Shown here in pieces: positions 1 to 6,983 of a stretch of 9,591 nt of DNA. The stretch spans positions 1 through 9,591 of the forward strand of contig CALMZW010000402.1 in NCBI GenBank assembly GCA_937870605.1, in the 5' to 3' direction. A program made the position numbers and the translations under genes. Under the pieces are notes generated by a model. That model had not been told where the DNA came from and searched no databases. It saw nothing but the letters and a program-made list of their open reading frames with translations. The DNA comes from an uncultured Synergistaceae bacterium (GTDB taxonomy: Bacteria > Synergistota > Synergistia > Synergistales > Aminobacteriaceae). Positions within the stretch are counted from its first letter, which is position 1, and each line of letters opens with the position of its first letter.

Positions 1-1470
1 GACAACCTCGTCCGGGCATTTCAGGAACACACGCTCCGCACCGTCGAGAGCGTCCGGCAGGTTCTCTCCTCGCTGAAAGAACTCTACGAAAAACGCGGCG
101 GGCATGTCTCCGGCGGATTTTCGGACGCCGCGAACGCCGCCATCGCCCGCTACGCCGTCGAAAGCAACACCGCACAGGCGGAGCTTCTGAACCTGCTCAG
201 CATCGCCGACGCGAGCGGCGACCTCGTGCTCAGCAGCCAGGTTCCGTTCCGGAAGGTCAATATCGTCTATCGGCCGTTCTTCAGCGACCATCGCGACGAC
301 CCGTCGAAAACCTTTCTCATCGGCGACCCGATCCTCGGGAGCGCCACGGGAAAGTGGTACATCCCCATGAGCATGCGCCTCGAGAACCCGGACGGATCGT
401 TCGCGGGCGTCGTCCTGGCGTCCGTGAACCCGTATTACTTCTCGGATTTCTACCGTCAGGTGCGTCTCGGAAAGAGGGGGGCGCTTCTTCTCACAGGCCC
501 TTCCGGAAGCGTCCTGGCGGGATTCGTCGGCGAGGAGTCGCCTCCGTTCGGGACGTCGATCGCGTCGAGCGACATCGCAACAGCCATGCGCGGCGTTTCC
601 GGCGGCGCCTGCATCTGCAACGGGCCGACAGACGCCGTCCGCCGCGTTGCGAGCTTCGGGGCCGGCGATCCGCACCGGAATCTCAACGTCATTGTCGGCA
701 TAGCGGAGGACGAAGTCCTGACCGGATACCGGACGCGGCGGGATTACGAAATCATCGCGGTGCTCGCGTTCAACGGCTTTGTCGCGGCGTTTTTCGTCCT
801 GTCGAGCCGCGCCATACGCCGGGATCGGGAGGTCCGGGATGCGCTCCGGCTGAAGATCGAGGAGGAGCGCCGGGCGCAGGAAATGCTGGCGCACGCCCAC
901 AAGGAGCTGTCGCAGGCGTATGAGGACACCATCAAGGGGTGGGCGAACGCGCTGGAACTCCGGGATATCGAGACCGGGGGGCATTCGACGCGGGTGACGG
1001 ACCTGACGGTCCGGATCGCGCGGCGGGTGGGAATCGACGAGGATGCTCTGGCGTACGTCCATTACGGTGCGCTGCTTCACGACGTGGGCAAGATGGGAAT
1101 TCCCGACGGAATTCTGTTGAAGCCCGGCCCGCTGGACGAAGACGAGTGGCGCGTCATGAAACGCCACCCCTCCTACGCTGCGGATCTTCTCGCTCCGATA
1201 GGATTTCTTTTGCCCGCGCTCGATATCCCGTCCTGTCACCACGAGAAATGGGACGGAAGCGGCTACCCGAAAGGGCTGCGCGGGGAGGAGATCCCGCTCG
1301 CCGCACGGATTTTCGCGGTTGTCGACGTGTGGGACGCGCTGCTCTCCGACCGCCCCTACAGAAACGCGTGGACCGAAGAACGCGCGCGCGCCCACATTCT
1401 CGCGTCGAGCGGATCGCACTTCGATCCGCGCATCGTCGACGCGTTCTTCCGCGTGCTCGACGATGCCTAG
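1..1470 (+). CDS. PDC/dCache sensor HD-GYP c-di-GMP phosphodiesterase (5' end outside window)
   Basis: The frame is open from base 1, so the start and first membrane helix lie upstream; 489 codons are visible. Numbering codons from base 1, about 1-235 form an extracytoplasmic PDC/dCache-type sensor, with the family-like stretches WYIPMSMRL and GVVLASVNPYYFSDFYR. A hydrophobic helix follows at about 251-270, then a charged coiled-coil linker at about 273-307, then a C-terminal HD-GYP domain. The HD-GYP metal and substrate motifs are all present: His328, HDVGK at 360-364, HPSYA at 389-393, HHEKWDGSGYP at 413-423, and Asp442 followed by RPYR at 451-454. Known for the family: HD-GYP domains hydrolyse cyclic di-GMP at a di- or trinuclear metal site. 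Inferred role: a membrane receptor that changes c-di-GMP level in response to an external ligand, which is unknown. The TAG stop at 1468-1470 overlaps the stop of the convergent nitroreductase. An internal ATG or GTG start is unlikely because the sensor domain continues to the window edge. Confidence 0.93.
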   Translation, partial: DNLVRAFQEHTLRTVESVRQVLSSLKELYEKRGGHVSGGFSDAANAAIARYAVESNTAQAELLNLLSIADASGDLVLSSQVPFRKVNIVYRPFFSDHRDDPSKTFLIGDPILGSATGKWYIPMSMRLENPDGSFAGVVLASVNPYYFSDFYRQVRLGKRGALLLTGPSGSVLAGFVGEESPPFGTSIASSDIATAMRGVSGGACICNGPTDAVRRVASFGAGDPHRNLNVIVGIAEDEVLTGYRTRRDYEIIAVLAFNGFVAAFFVLSSRAIRRDREVRDALRLKIEEERRAQEMLAHAHKELSQAYEDTIKGWANALELRDIETGGHSTRVTDLTVRIARRVGIDEDALAYVHYGALLHDVGKMGIPDGILLKPGPLDEDEWRVMKRHPSYAADLLAPIGFLLPALDIPSCHHEKWDGSGYPKGLRGEEIPLAARIFAVVDVWDALLSDRPYRNAWTEERARAHILASSGSHFDPRIVDAFFRVLDDA

Positions 1471-2120
1471 TCGAAGAAGCGGCACACCTCGTCCACCGGA
1501 ACCCTCGAAGACCTGAATTCGTTGACGGGGCTCTGCGGGTCCGGGTAGCCCACGGCGAGGGCCACGACGAAGGAAAACTCCTCCGGAACCGACAGCACCT
1601 CGCGCATTTGGCGGTCCGCCGTCCGCACGAAGCCGATCGCGCACGTCCCGAGCCCTTCGGCGTGCGCCGCGAGCGTCAGCTGGGTCATGAACGCCCCGCA
1701 ACAGACGAGCCTGAGCGGCAGAAGATCCTCGTGGACATACACGAGAACGGCTGCCGGTGCGCCGAAGAAGCGGTAACTGCCCTCCGGGATGAATTCTCCG
1801 CTCCGTCCGGCGCGCTGCAGATAGGGATCCGCCTCGCGATACAGGCCGCGCCGCCGCTCCGAATACACTTCCGGCGCGGGCTTCGCGAGACCCGGCGACT
1901 GTGGCGCGCTTCCGCCGCTCTCGAACGTAGCGCGAACGACGCTGCGCAGGCGTTCCATCGTTTGCCCCCGGACCGCGTAGAGTTCCCACGGCTGCATGTT
2001 CCCGGCGCTCGGCGCCCTGCACGCGGCTCCAATGATCCGCCGCAGCGTTTCCGCCTCCACCGGCCTGTCCAGAAAGGCCCGCACCGAATGACGCGTTCGC
2101 AATCCTTCCGAAAGCTCCAT
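1467..2120 (-). CDS. Nitroreductase family FMN-dependent oxidoreductase
   Basis: A 217-residue protein, the usual length for small nitroreductases. Visible family marks are the N-terminal FMN-phosphate motif RHSVRAF (10-16), APSAGNMQPWELY (37-49), the conserved EGLGTCAIGF region (155-164) and the C-terminal AVGYPDP (189-195) before a basic tail. Family knowledge: such homodimers bind FMN and use NAD(P)H to reduce nitro, quinone, enone or flavin substrates; the true substrate cannot be read from sequence. An insertion of about 45 residues (70-115) between the FMN motif and the central strand probably shapes the active-site lid. The frame stays open upstream to 2357, but ATG at 2120 is chosen because a GGGAGGG Shine-Dalgarno (plus-strand 2127-2133) lies 6 bases before it and the nitroreductase fold begins here. 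It is convergent with the HD-GYP gene and divergent from the ligase. A TATGAT -10-like hexamer lies on the minus strand in the upstream spacer without a good -35. Confidence 0.92.
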   Translation of the reverse strand: MELSEGLRTRHSVRAFLDRPVEAETLRRIIGAACRAPSAGNMQPWELYAVRGQTMERLRSVVRATFESGGSAPQSPGLAKPAPEVYSERRRGLYREADPYLQRAGRSGEFIPEGSYRFFGAPAAVLVYVHEDLLPLRLVCCGAFMTQLTLAAHAEGLGTCAIGFVRTADRQMREVLSVPEEFSFVVALAVGYPDPQSPVNEFRSSRVPVDEVCRFFD

Positions 2121-2275
2121 CTTCGTCCCTCCCGTCCGTCGCTTCTCCGTGAAGCGGCGGTGTGCATCTTTCATAAGCATCATAGCCGACAATCGCCGTT
2201 TTCGCACGGATTGATGCGGATGACGTCCGGAAAACCGGTACGCGCCGCGTCCGTCGGTGCAGGAAGCGCAGCGGA

Positions 2276-2304
2276 TGCACCCCGCGCATGAGAGGGAGTA
2301 TACT
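2276..2304 (+). promoter_or_regulatory. Candidate sigma70-type promoter for the ligase gene
   Basis: TATACT (2299-2304) matches five of six bases of the -10 consensus. The hexamer 17 bp upstream, TGCACC (2276-2281), matches the -35 consensus at only three bases. A start near 2311 would give a leader of about 70 nt before the GTG at 2380 and would exclude the earlier in-frame GTG at 2257. The -35 is also the right arm of a short inverted repeat, GGTGCA (2256-2261) and TGCACC, which is too short to call an operator. It lies in the 259-bp divergent spacer 2121-2379, which otherwise shows no gene. Confidence 0.4.
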
Positions 2305-2379
2305 GGTCGCGTTGCAACAGGTTCCGTCCCGGCTTCGTGGCGGGGCGGTGCCATCATCTCTTTTCAGGGGGGCTTGTTC

Positions 2380-4143
2380 GTGTATTCAGAGGCTCTTTCA
2401 AAATATCTTCCGGCCTTTTCCGACCGGAACGAACCATTCCTGCGCGTGTATGACCCCGCTCTTCAGGGCGGCGCGCCCGGGCGCTCATGGACGCGCGGAG
2501 CGTTCTGGGATATGGCGCGTCGCGCGGCGACCGTGCTTCGGCGGTTCGGCCTCGGCAAGGGCGACGCGTTCGTCGACGCCTACGGGAAGAACACGCCCGA
2601 GGATATGATGTTCCGCCTCGGCGCGACGATGGTCGGCGCCGTTCCCGTCACGGTGAACTGGCAGGCGGACGGCGTCGAGCAGATGGCCTACAAGATCGGA
2701 CTTACGGAATGCCGCCTGATGCTTCACGACGCGTCGTTCCTCGAACTGACGGCGCCGGAGATGACGGCCGACATGGGGGACTTCAGAACGCAGCTCATGG
2801 CGCGCTTCCCCGAAATGGCCGCCTACGACGTCGCGCGCCTTCCGGAAGAGCCTCCGATGCCGGAGGACGAATTTCTGGGCGATCTGACGAGCGCCGACGA
2901 CCGGATCGTCATCTTCACGTCCGGAACGACGGGATACCCCAAGGGAGCGTTGCTGACCTACGGAAGCTACGAGAACAACGACGCGGCGCTCGGGAAGTAC
3001 CTTCTGCTCGACGACGCAGGAAAAACACCGGCGGGCAAGGGGCCGCTCTTTTTGCTCATCAATCCGCTGCATCACGCCAATTCGACGGCCGTTTCCGACA
3101 TGCTCGTCCGGCGCGCGCACACGGAAATTCTCCTCTTCCCCCGGTACGGAACGTTCTACTGGAAGGCCGTTGCGGAGTGCGCCGAAGAGGGGGAGCGCCG
3201 GCGCATCGCCCCGACGGTCGCGCGGCACTTCGACTATCTGGAGCACCTTCTGGAAACCGGCGCATTGCCCGTGGACGAAGGGCGCCTCCGAAGCGCGATG
3301 AAAAAGGTCGAGTTCGTGCTCGGCTCCGCGCCCGTCGGACCGACGACGGTCGAACGGCTCAAACGCTGGACCGGGAGGATTCCGAGCGTCCGTTTCGGCT
3401 CGACCGAGACGTGTTTCCACGTTCTCGGGACGCCTCTGGATCTCGATGACGGGCGCAGGAAGGCGGCATTCGAGCGGGGATGGAGCCACACGCCCGAGAC
3501 GGGGTACTGGATCGGACGGCCGCATCCGCCCCTGACGGAGGTTCGGATCGTGGAGCAGGTCGATCCGTCGAACGACGGATATATGCGCGACTGCGCCGAA
3601 GGGCAGGCCGGGTACATGGTCTGTCGCGGCGGCAACGTGATGCGGGCGTACGTGAAGAACGACGAGGGAACGACCCGCGTGTTGCGGGACGGCTGGTACC
3701 TCGGACTGCTCGACGTGGCGTTCCGGCTCACGAATCCCGACGACGGACAGGAGGACATCTACTGGGTCGGACGCGACTCCGCGCTCATCATCCGCGGCGG
3801 CGCGAACTACGCGTGCGACCAGATCAACGTGGAACTCTGCCGTTTCGTCGAAACCCGCTACGGACTTCCCTGCGACGATTTCGACCTCGCCGCAGCCGGG
3901 CTCCGTCTGGTCAGCGAACACGAGGACTCCTGCTGCGTCACGATGGAACTCAAGAGCGACCGCGCTCTGGAGTGCGCCGAAGAGATCCGGAAGACCTTCC
4001 TGACCGAGGCGAGGAGCAGCGTCTCCAAGGGGGCGAAGCCGGATTTCCTCCGTTTCGGCCGGGTGTTCCGCACGTTCAAGGGAACGATTCGCCTCGCGGA
4101 GATCAAAAAGGCCTGGATGGACGAATTCCGCTCGAATAAGTGA
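2380..4143 (+). CDS. AMP-forming acyl-CoA synthetase-like adenylate ligase
   Basis: A 587-residue member of the ANL (acyl/aryl-CoA synthetase, NRPS adenylation, luciferase) superfamily. Family chemistry is activation of a carboxylate with ATP to an acyl-adenylate, usually followed by transfer to CoA; the substrate is not predictable. Visible motifs are the phosphate loop FTSGTTGYPKG (179-189), NPLHHANST (228-235), the A5 motif FGSTET (339-344), a GWYLGLLD version of A7 (438-445), the hinge GRDSALIIRGG (464-474) and C-terminal Lys567 in FRTFKGTIRL, where the catalytic lysine is expected. A7 lacks the usual TGD and A10 lacks the usual TxxGK, so this is a divergent branch. The GTG start at 2380 is chosen because AGGGGGG (2366-2372) lies 7 bases upstream and the candidate promoter lies between it and the earlier in-frame GTG at 2257. 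The gene is monocistronic, ending in two terminators. It could ligate to something other than CoA. Confidence 0.9.
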   Translation: MYSEALSKYLPAFSDRNEPFLRVYDPALQGGAPGRSWTRGAFWDMARRAATVLRRFGLGKGDAFVDAYGKNTPEDMMFRLGATMVGAVPVTVNWQADGVEQMAYKIGLTECRLMLHDASFLELTAPEMTADMGDFRTQLMARFPEMAAYDVARLPEEPPMPEDEFLGDLTSADDRIVIFTSGTTGYPKGALLTYGSYENNDAALGKYLLLDDAGKTPAGKGPLFLLINPLHHANSTAVSDMLVRRAHTEILLFPRYGTFYWKAVAECAEEGERRRIAPTVARHFDYLEHLLETGALPVDEGRLRSAMKKVEFVLGSAPVGPTTVERLKRWTGRIPSVRFGSTETCFHVLGTPLDLDDGRRKAAFERGWSHTPETGYWIGRPHPPLTEVRIVEQVDPSNDGYMRDCAEGQAGYMVCRGGNVMRAYVKNDEGTTRVLRDGWYLGLLDVAFRLTNPDDGQEDIYWVGRDSALIIRGGANYACDQINVELCRFVETRYGLPCDDFDLAAAGLRLVSEHEDSCCVTMELKSDRALECAEEIRKTFLTEARSSVSKGAKPDFLRFGRVFRTFKGTIRLAEIKKAWMDEFRSNK

Positions 4144-4151
4144 CGGTCTTC

Positions 4152-4176
4152 CCGCCGAACGGGGCGGCTTTTTTTT
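4152..4176 (+). terminator. Intrinsic terminator, first of two after the ligase
   Basis: A short GC-only stem, CCGCC (4152-4156) pairing with GGCGG (4163-4167) around a 6-nt loop, is followed after one C by eight T (4169-4176). It starts 9 bases after the ligase stop. The stem is short but GC-rich and the T-run is good. Confidence 0.6.
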
Positions 4177-4186
4177 GTGCGACCGG

Positions 4187-4229
4187 GCCGTTCCCTCCCG
4201 AAAATTCCGGGAGGGAACGGCTTTTTTTT
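4187..4229 (+). terminator. Strong intrinsic terminator, second of two after the ligase
   Basis: A perfect 14-bp stem (4187-4200 with 4208-4221) closes a 7-nt loop, AAAATTC, and runs straight into eight T (4222-4229). This is a textbook rho-independent terminator for plus-strand transcription. The T-run overlaps the TAA stop (4230-4228) of the converging MFS gene. In the minus direction the same stem is not followed by a T-run, so it should terminate the MFS operon poorly by the intrinsic route. Confidence 0.9.
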
Positions 4230-5508
4230 ATCCGAGCGGGTCCTTTCCGAGAAGCCGGAGCGAGAGCAGGCTCGTCGCCATCGCGAGAAAGACGGCCGAG
4301 AAGCCCGCGAGATACCCTGCGGCCGTGTAGGTCCCCGGCGCGCCGCCCGGGAAGAAGTTGATGATGATCCCGGTCCCCCACTGAAACACGACGGCCATCA
4401 ACACCACGATCATGTTCATCGCGCCGAAGATCGCCCCCTTGTTTCCGGTGCGCGCAAGGGCGTTGACGCCGGCCATCGCGAACACGCCCCGCATTCCCGA
4501 GGTAACGCCCACGAGCAGCGTCGCGATCCCCGCGACCTCGAGCGAAAAGCCCATCGCCACAACGCCGAAGAGAAGCCCCCAGCTCAGCGTATTGCCGATG
4601 CAGACGTTCCGGATCGAACCCGGCAGCGTCTCGGGACGGATGATGTGCCCGCCCGTGATCAGCGGTCCGAGCATCATCCCGAAGCTGATCATCGACGCCC
4701 AGAAACGGGCCGCGCCCGGTTCCGCGCCGTAGGCGGCGATGAACCACGAGACGCCCCAGAGCCCCTGGAAGGTCAGCATGGACGCCGAGGAGATCGCCCA
4801 GAGGATCAGGAGCCCCCGCATTCTCCGGTATCGCAGCACGTAGCGCAGCGCGTCCCATATTTCCGGGAACAGGGCCGACAGCGGTTTGCGCTCCTTTCGG
4901 GAAGCGAGTTCGCGCAGCGGGTCGTGTTTCGCCGACCTGCCGAGGACGACGGTGACCGCGAGGCTGACGAGCGTCAGAAGCCCGAACGTCGCCGTGATGC
5001 CGAATCTGTCGAGCGCGTAGCCGAGCGGAGCGACCGAGATGATGGCGCCCAGGTTCGACAACGCGAAGTTGACGCCGGCGTAGAAGCAGTATCGTTCCTG
5101 CGGAAAGGCGAAGGACTGGAACACGAGCGTCGCCGCGTACATCGGCGCCACGCCGAGGCCGGAGAGGAGGCGCCACGCGCCGAGCGTCAGCGGGGTCCGC
5201 ACGAAGGTCATCAGGAGGCTCGAAAGGGCCGTCACGAACAGTCCGGCCGTAACGACGCGCACGGGGCCGAAACGGTCGTGAAGGACGCCCGCGACGGGCT
5301 GCATGAGCGCGTACGAATAGAAGTGAAGGCTCGATATGAAGCCCGTCATCGCGGCGCTCATCGCGAGGCGCTCCGCCTCCATGGGCATCACGACGGAGGC
5401 CGAAATGCGGAAGAAGATTCCGAGGAAATAGGCGGAGACGAGGAACAGGAAGATCGGGAACGAACGGTCCGAAAGGAGCGCGCGGAGATTGTTTTTCGAA
5501 AGGGACAT
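4228..5508 (-). CDS. MFS transporter, second gene of tandem pair
   Basis: A 426-residue, strongly hydrophobic protein with the 12-helix layout of the major facilitator superfamily. The diagnostic loop 2-3 motif is GVLHDRFGPVRVV (74-86), a form of the MFS G-x-L-x-D-R-x-G-x-R-R signature. A cytoplasmic basic linker around 208-240 separates the two six-helix halves. It is a secondary carrier in the inner membrane; the substrate is unknown, and annotation as a sugar-phosphate or organic-anion permease would rest on superfamily likeness only. It is clearly paralogous to the upstream MFS gene: over residues 20-86 against 29-95 of the other, a gapless hand count gives 47 identities in 67. The ATG at 5508 follows AAGGAAG with 7 bases between AGGA and the start codon. 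The 15-bp gap to the upstream gene indicates co-transcription. The stop lies inside the T-run of the opposing ligase terminator. Confidence 0.93.
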   Translation of the reverse strand: MSLSKNNLRALLSDRSFPIFLFLVSAYFLGIFFRISASVVMPMEAERLAMSAAMTGFISSLHFYSYALMQPVAGVLHDRFGPVRVVTAGLFVTALSSLLMTFVRTPLTLGAWRLLSGLGVAPMYAATLVFQSFAFPQERYCFYAGVNFALSNLGAIISVAPLGYALDRFGITATFGLLTLVSLAVTVVLGRSAKHDPLRELASRKERKPLSALFPEIWDALRYVLRYRRMRGLLILWAISSASMLTFQGLWGVSWFIAAYGAEPGAARFWASMISFGMMLGPLITGGHIIRPETLPGSIRNVCIGNTLSWGLLFGVVAMGFSLEVAGIATLLVGVTSGMRGVFAMAGVNALARTGNKGAIFGAMNMIVVLMAVVFQWGTGIIINFFPGGAPGTYTAAGYLAGFSAVFLAMATSLLSLRLLGKDPLG

Positions 5509-5523
5509 GGCGTCTTCCTTCCG

Positions 5524-6840
5524 TCAGCGGAGGCGATCCCGGGGCAGAACCCGCAGCGCCGACAGACTCGCGAAAAGCAGCGCGACGATCCCTCCGAAGC
5601 ACACGAGATACCCGGTCGCGTCGTACGTTCCCGGAAGCGCCCCCGGGAAGCGGTTGATGATCCATCCCGTCCCGAACTGGAAGGCGACGGCCGTTCCGAC
5701 GACGAGCATGTTCATCATCCCGAAGATCGCGCCCTTCTCGCGCGGGTCCGAAAGATCGTTGACGCCCCCCATCGTGAAGACGTCGCGGATCGCGCACGAG
5801 ACGCCGAGAAGCAGGCTCGCGCCCCCGGCGACCGCAATCGGAAGCCGGAGCCCGATCGCGAGGACGAGCGCGGCCCAGCAGAGCGTGTTCCCCCAGCAGG
5901 AGAGCCGGATCAGACGAGGCAACTGCCCGGACGCGGCGGTGACCTTCACGGTCAGCAGCGCCCCGGCCATCATCCCGATGCCGAACGACGTGGCCCAGAA
6001 GCGCGCGCTCACGGCCGGGATGTCGTAGGCAGCGGCGAACCACGAGACGATCCAGAGTCCCTGGAGCGCGAGGAACGCGGCCGCGGAGAGGGCCCAGAGG
6101 ATGAGGATGCCCCGCAGCTTCCGGTCGCGCATGATGCGGACGAAGGCGTTCCGGAGTCCTGCGGCGAGGGATGCGATGCCGTTCCGTCCGCCCGGTTCCC
6201 GCATCGCGGCGGACATCCGGGTCGGATCGCTCGTGCGGTTCGAGAACAGAAGGAAGGCCAGGAAGAGGCAGATGCACGAAAGCAGCGAGAAGGTCGCGGG
6301 GATGCCGAGCGTATCGATCGCGAAGCCCAGAGGGGCGACGGACGTGATGGCGCCGAGGTTCGCGACGGCGTAGTTGATTCCCGCGTAGCGGCAGTAGAGC
6401 GCGGCCGGAAAGGCGAACGCCATGAAGACCAGAACCGCCGAGTACATCGCCGCGACGCCGAAACCCGAGAAGAAGCGCCACAACGCGAGGAGCGCCGGCG
6501 TGCGGGAGGGGAGCATCAGCAGGCACGCGGTCGCCGTTGCGAGAAGCGCCGCGGCGACGACCCGGACCGGGCCGAAGCTGTCGTGAAGCGACCCGGAAAC
6601 GGACTGCATCGCCGCATACGAGCAAAAGAAAAGACTCGAAATGAGTCCGGTCATCGTAGCGCTCATTCCAAGGCGCACGGCCTCCATCGGAAGCACCACG
6701 GACGCCGAGATGCGGAGCAGAAGGCTCATGAAATAGGCGCTCACGAGGATTGCATACAGAATATGCGCGCGCTTCATCGGAAGGGGAGCTTCGAAGTCCG
6801 GTTTGAGGCGATGGTCCTGTTCGGTACATCGAGACGACAT
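5524..6840 (-). CDS. MFS transporter, first gene of tandem pair
   Basis: A 438-residue MFS carrier with about 12 hydrophobic segments. Its loop 2-3 motif reads GSLHDSFGPVRVV (83-95); the conserved Arg of the D-R-x-G core is Ser here, whereas the sister carrier keeps Arg. Shared landmarks with the sister include RISASVV, MTG-ISSL, SVAPLG and GTG-IIN-FPG--PGTY near the C-terminus, so the pair arose by duplication along the full length. The ATG at 6840 is preferred over Met22 (6777) because AAAGGA lies 9 bases before it and no Shine-Dalgarno precedes Met22. The resulting 22-residue polar N-terminal extension is absent from the sister. The gene is divergent from the SagB-like gene across 143 bp. 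On the minus strand an extended -10-like TGATATGCT (6906-6898) is the best promoter element found, with no good -35. The substrate is unknown. Confidence 0.92.
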   Translation of the reverse strand: MSSRCTEQDHRLKPDFEAPLPMKRAHILYAILVSAYFMSLLLRISASVVLPMEAVRLGMSATMTGLISSLFFCSYAAMQSVSGSLHDSFGPVRVVAAALLATATACLLMLPSRTPALLALWRFFSGFGVAAMYSAVLVFMAFAFPAALYCRYAGINYAVANLGAITSVAPLGFAIDTLGIPATFSLLSCICLFLAFLLFSNRTSDPTRMSAAMREPGGRNGIASLAAGLRNAFVRIMRDRKLRGILILWALSAAAFLALQGLWIVSWFAAAYDIPAVSARFWATSFGIGMMAGALLTVKVTAASGQLPRLIRLSCWGNTLCWAALVLAIGLRLPIAVAGGASLLLGVSCAIRDVFTMGGVNDLSDPREKGAIFGMMNMLVVGTAVAFQFGTGWIINRFPGALPGTYDATGYLVCFGGIVALLFASLSALRVLPRDRLR

Positions 6841-6983
6841 GAAATGATATCCTTTCCAGCGGATGGGACCGTATCCCTGTGTTGTGCCCGAAAATAAAGC
6901 ATATCACACGGGCGGCGGAATCGCTCTTTCCGGCAGCGCAAATCGTGATAGACTGGGAAAAACTCCGGAAGGGACGTGACGCA
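6841..6983. promoter_or_regulatory. Divergent promoter region between MFS pair and SagB-like gene
   Basis: This 143-bp spacer must start transcription both ways. For the minus strand the best element is an extended -10, TG-A-TATGCT (6906-6898). For the plus strand it is TAGACT (6949-6954), with a weak TTTCCG (6927-6932) 16 bp upstream. No clear operator palindrome was found. The start points are guesses; the assignment as a shared regulatory region rests on the gene layout. Confidence 0.4.

Noticed and set aside
2227..2238. CCGGAAAACCGG in the spacer before the ligase
   Set aside because: A 4-bp self-complementary stem is expected by chance in GC-rich DNA and has no supporting context.
939..2291. 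A 450-codon plus-strand frame over the HD-GYP 3' end and the nitroreductase gene
   Set aside because: It overlaps two recognisable domains in other frames and has Arg-rich, domain-free content.
2121..2357. N-terminal extension of the nitroreductase to 2357
   Set aside because: The extra 79 residues have no family match and the ATG at 2120 has a strong GGGAGGG site; the extension would also cover the divergent promoter region.
2485..3921. A 478-codon minus-strand frame inside the ligase gene
   Set aside because: It is antisense to a clear ANL enzyme and has no domain of its own.
4177..6897. A 906-codon open frame on the plus strand, antisense to both MFS genes, rich in Arg, Glu and His
   Set aside because: It has no recognisable domain and its composition is that expected when hydrophobic high-GC genes are read on the other strand. 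Both minus-strand MFS frames are unmistakable and have good Shine-Dalgarno sequences.
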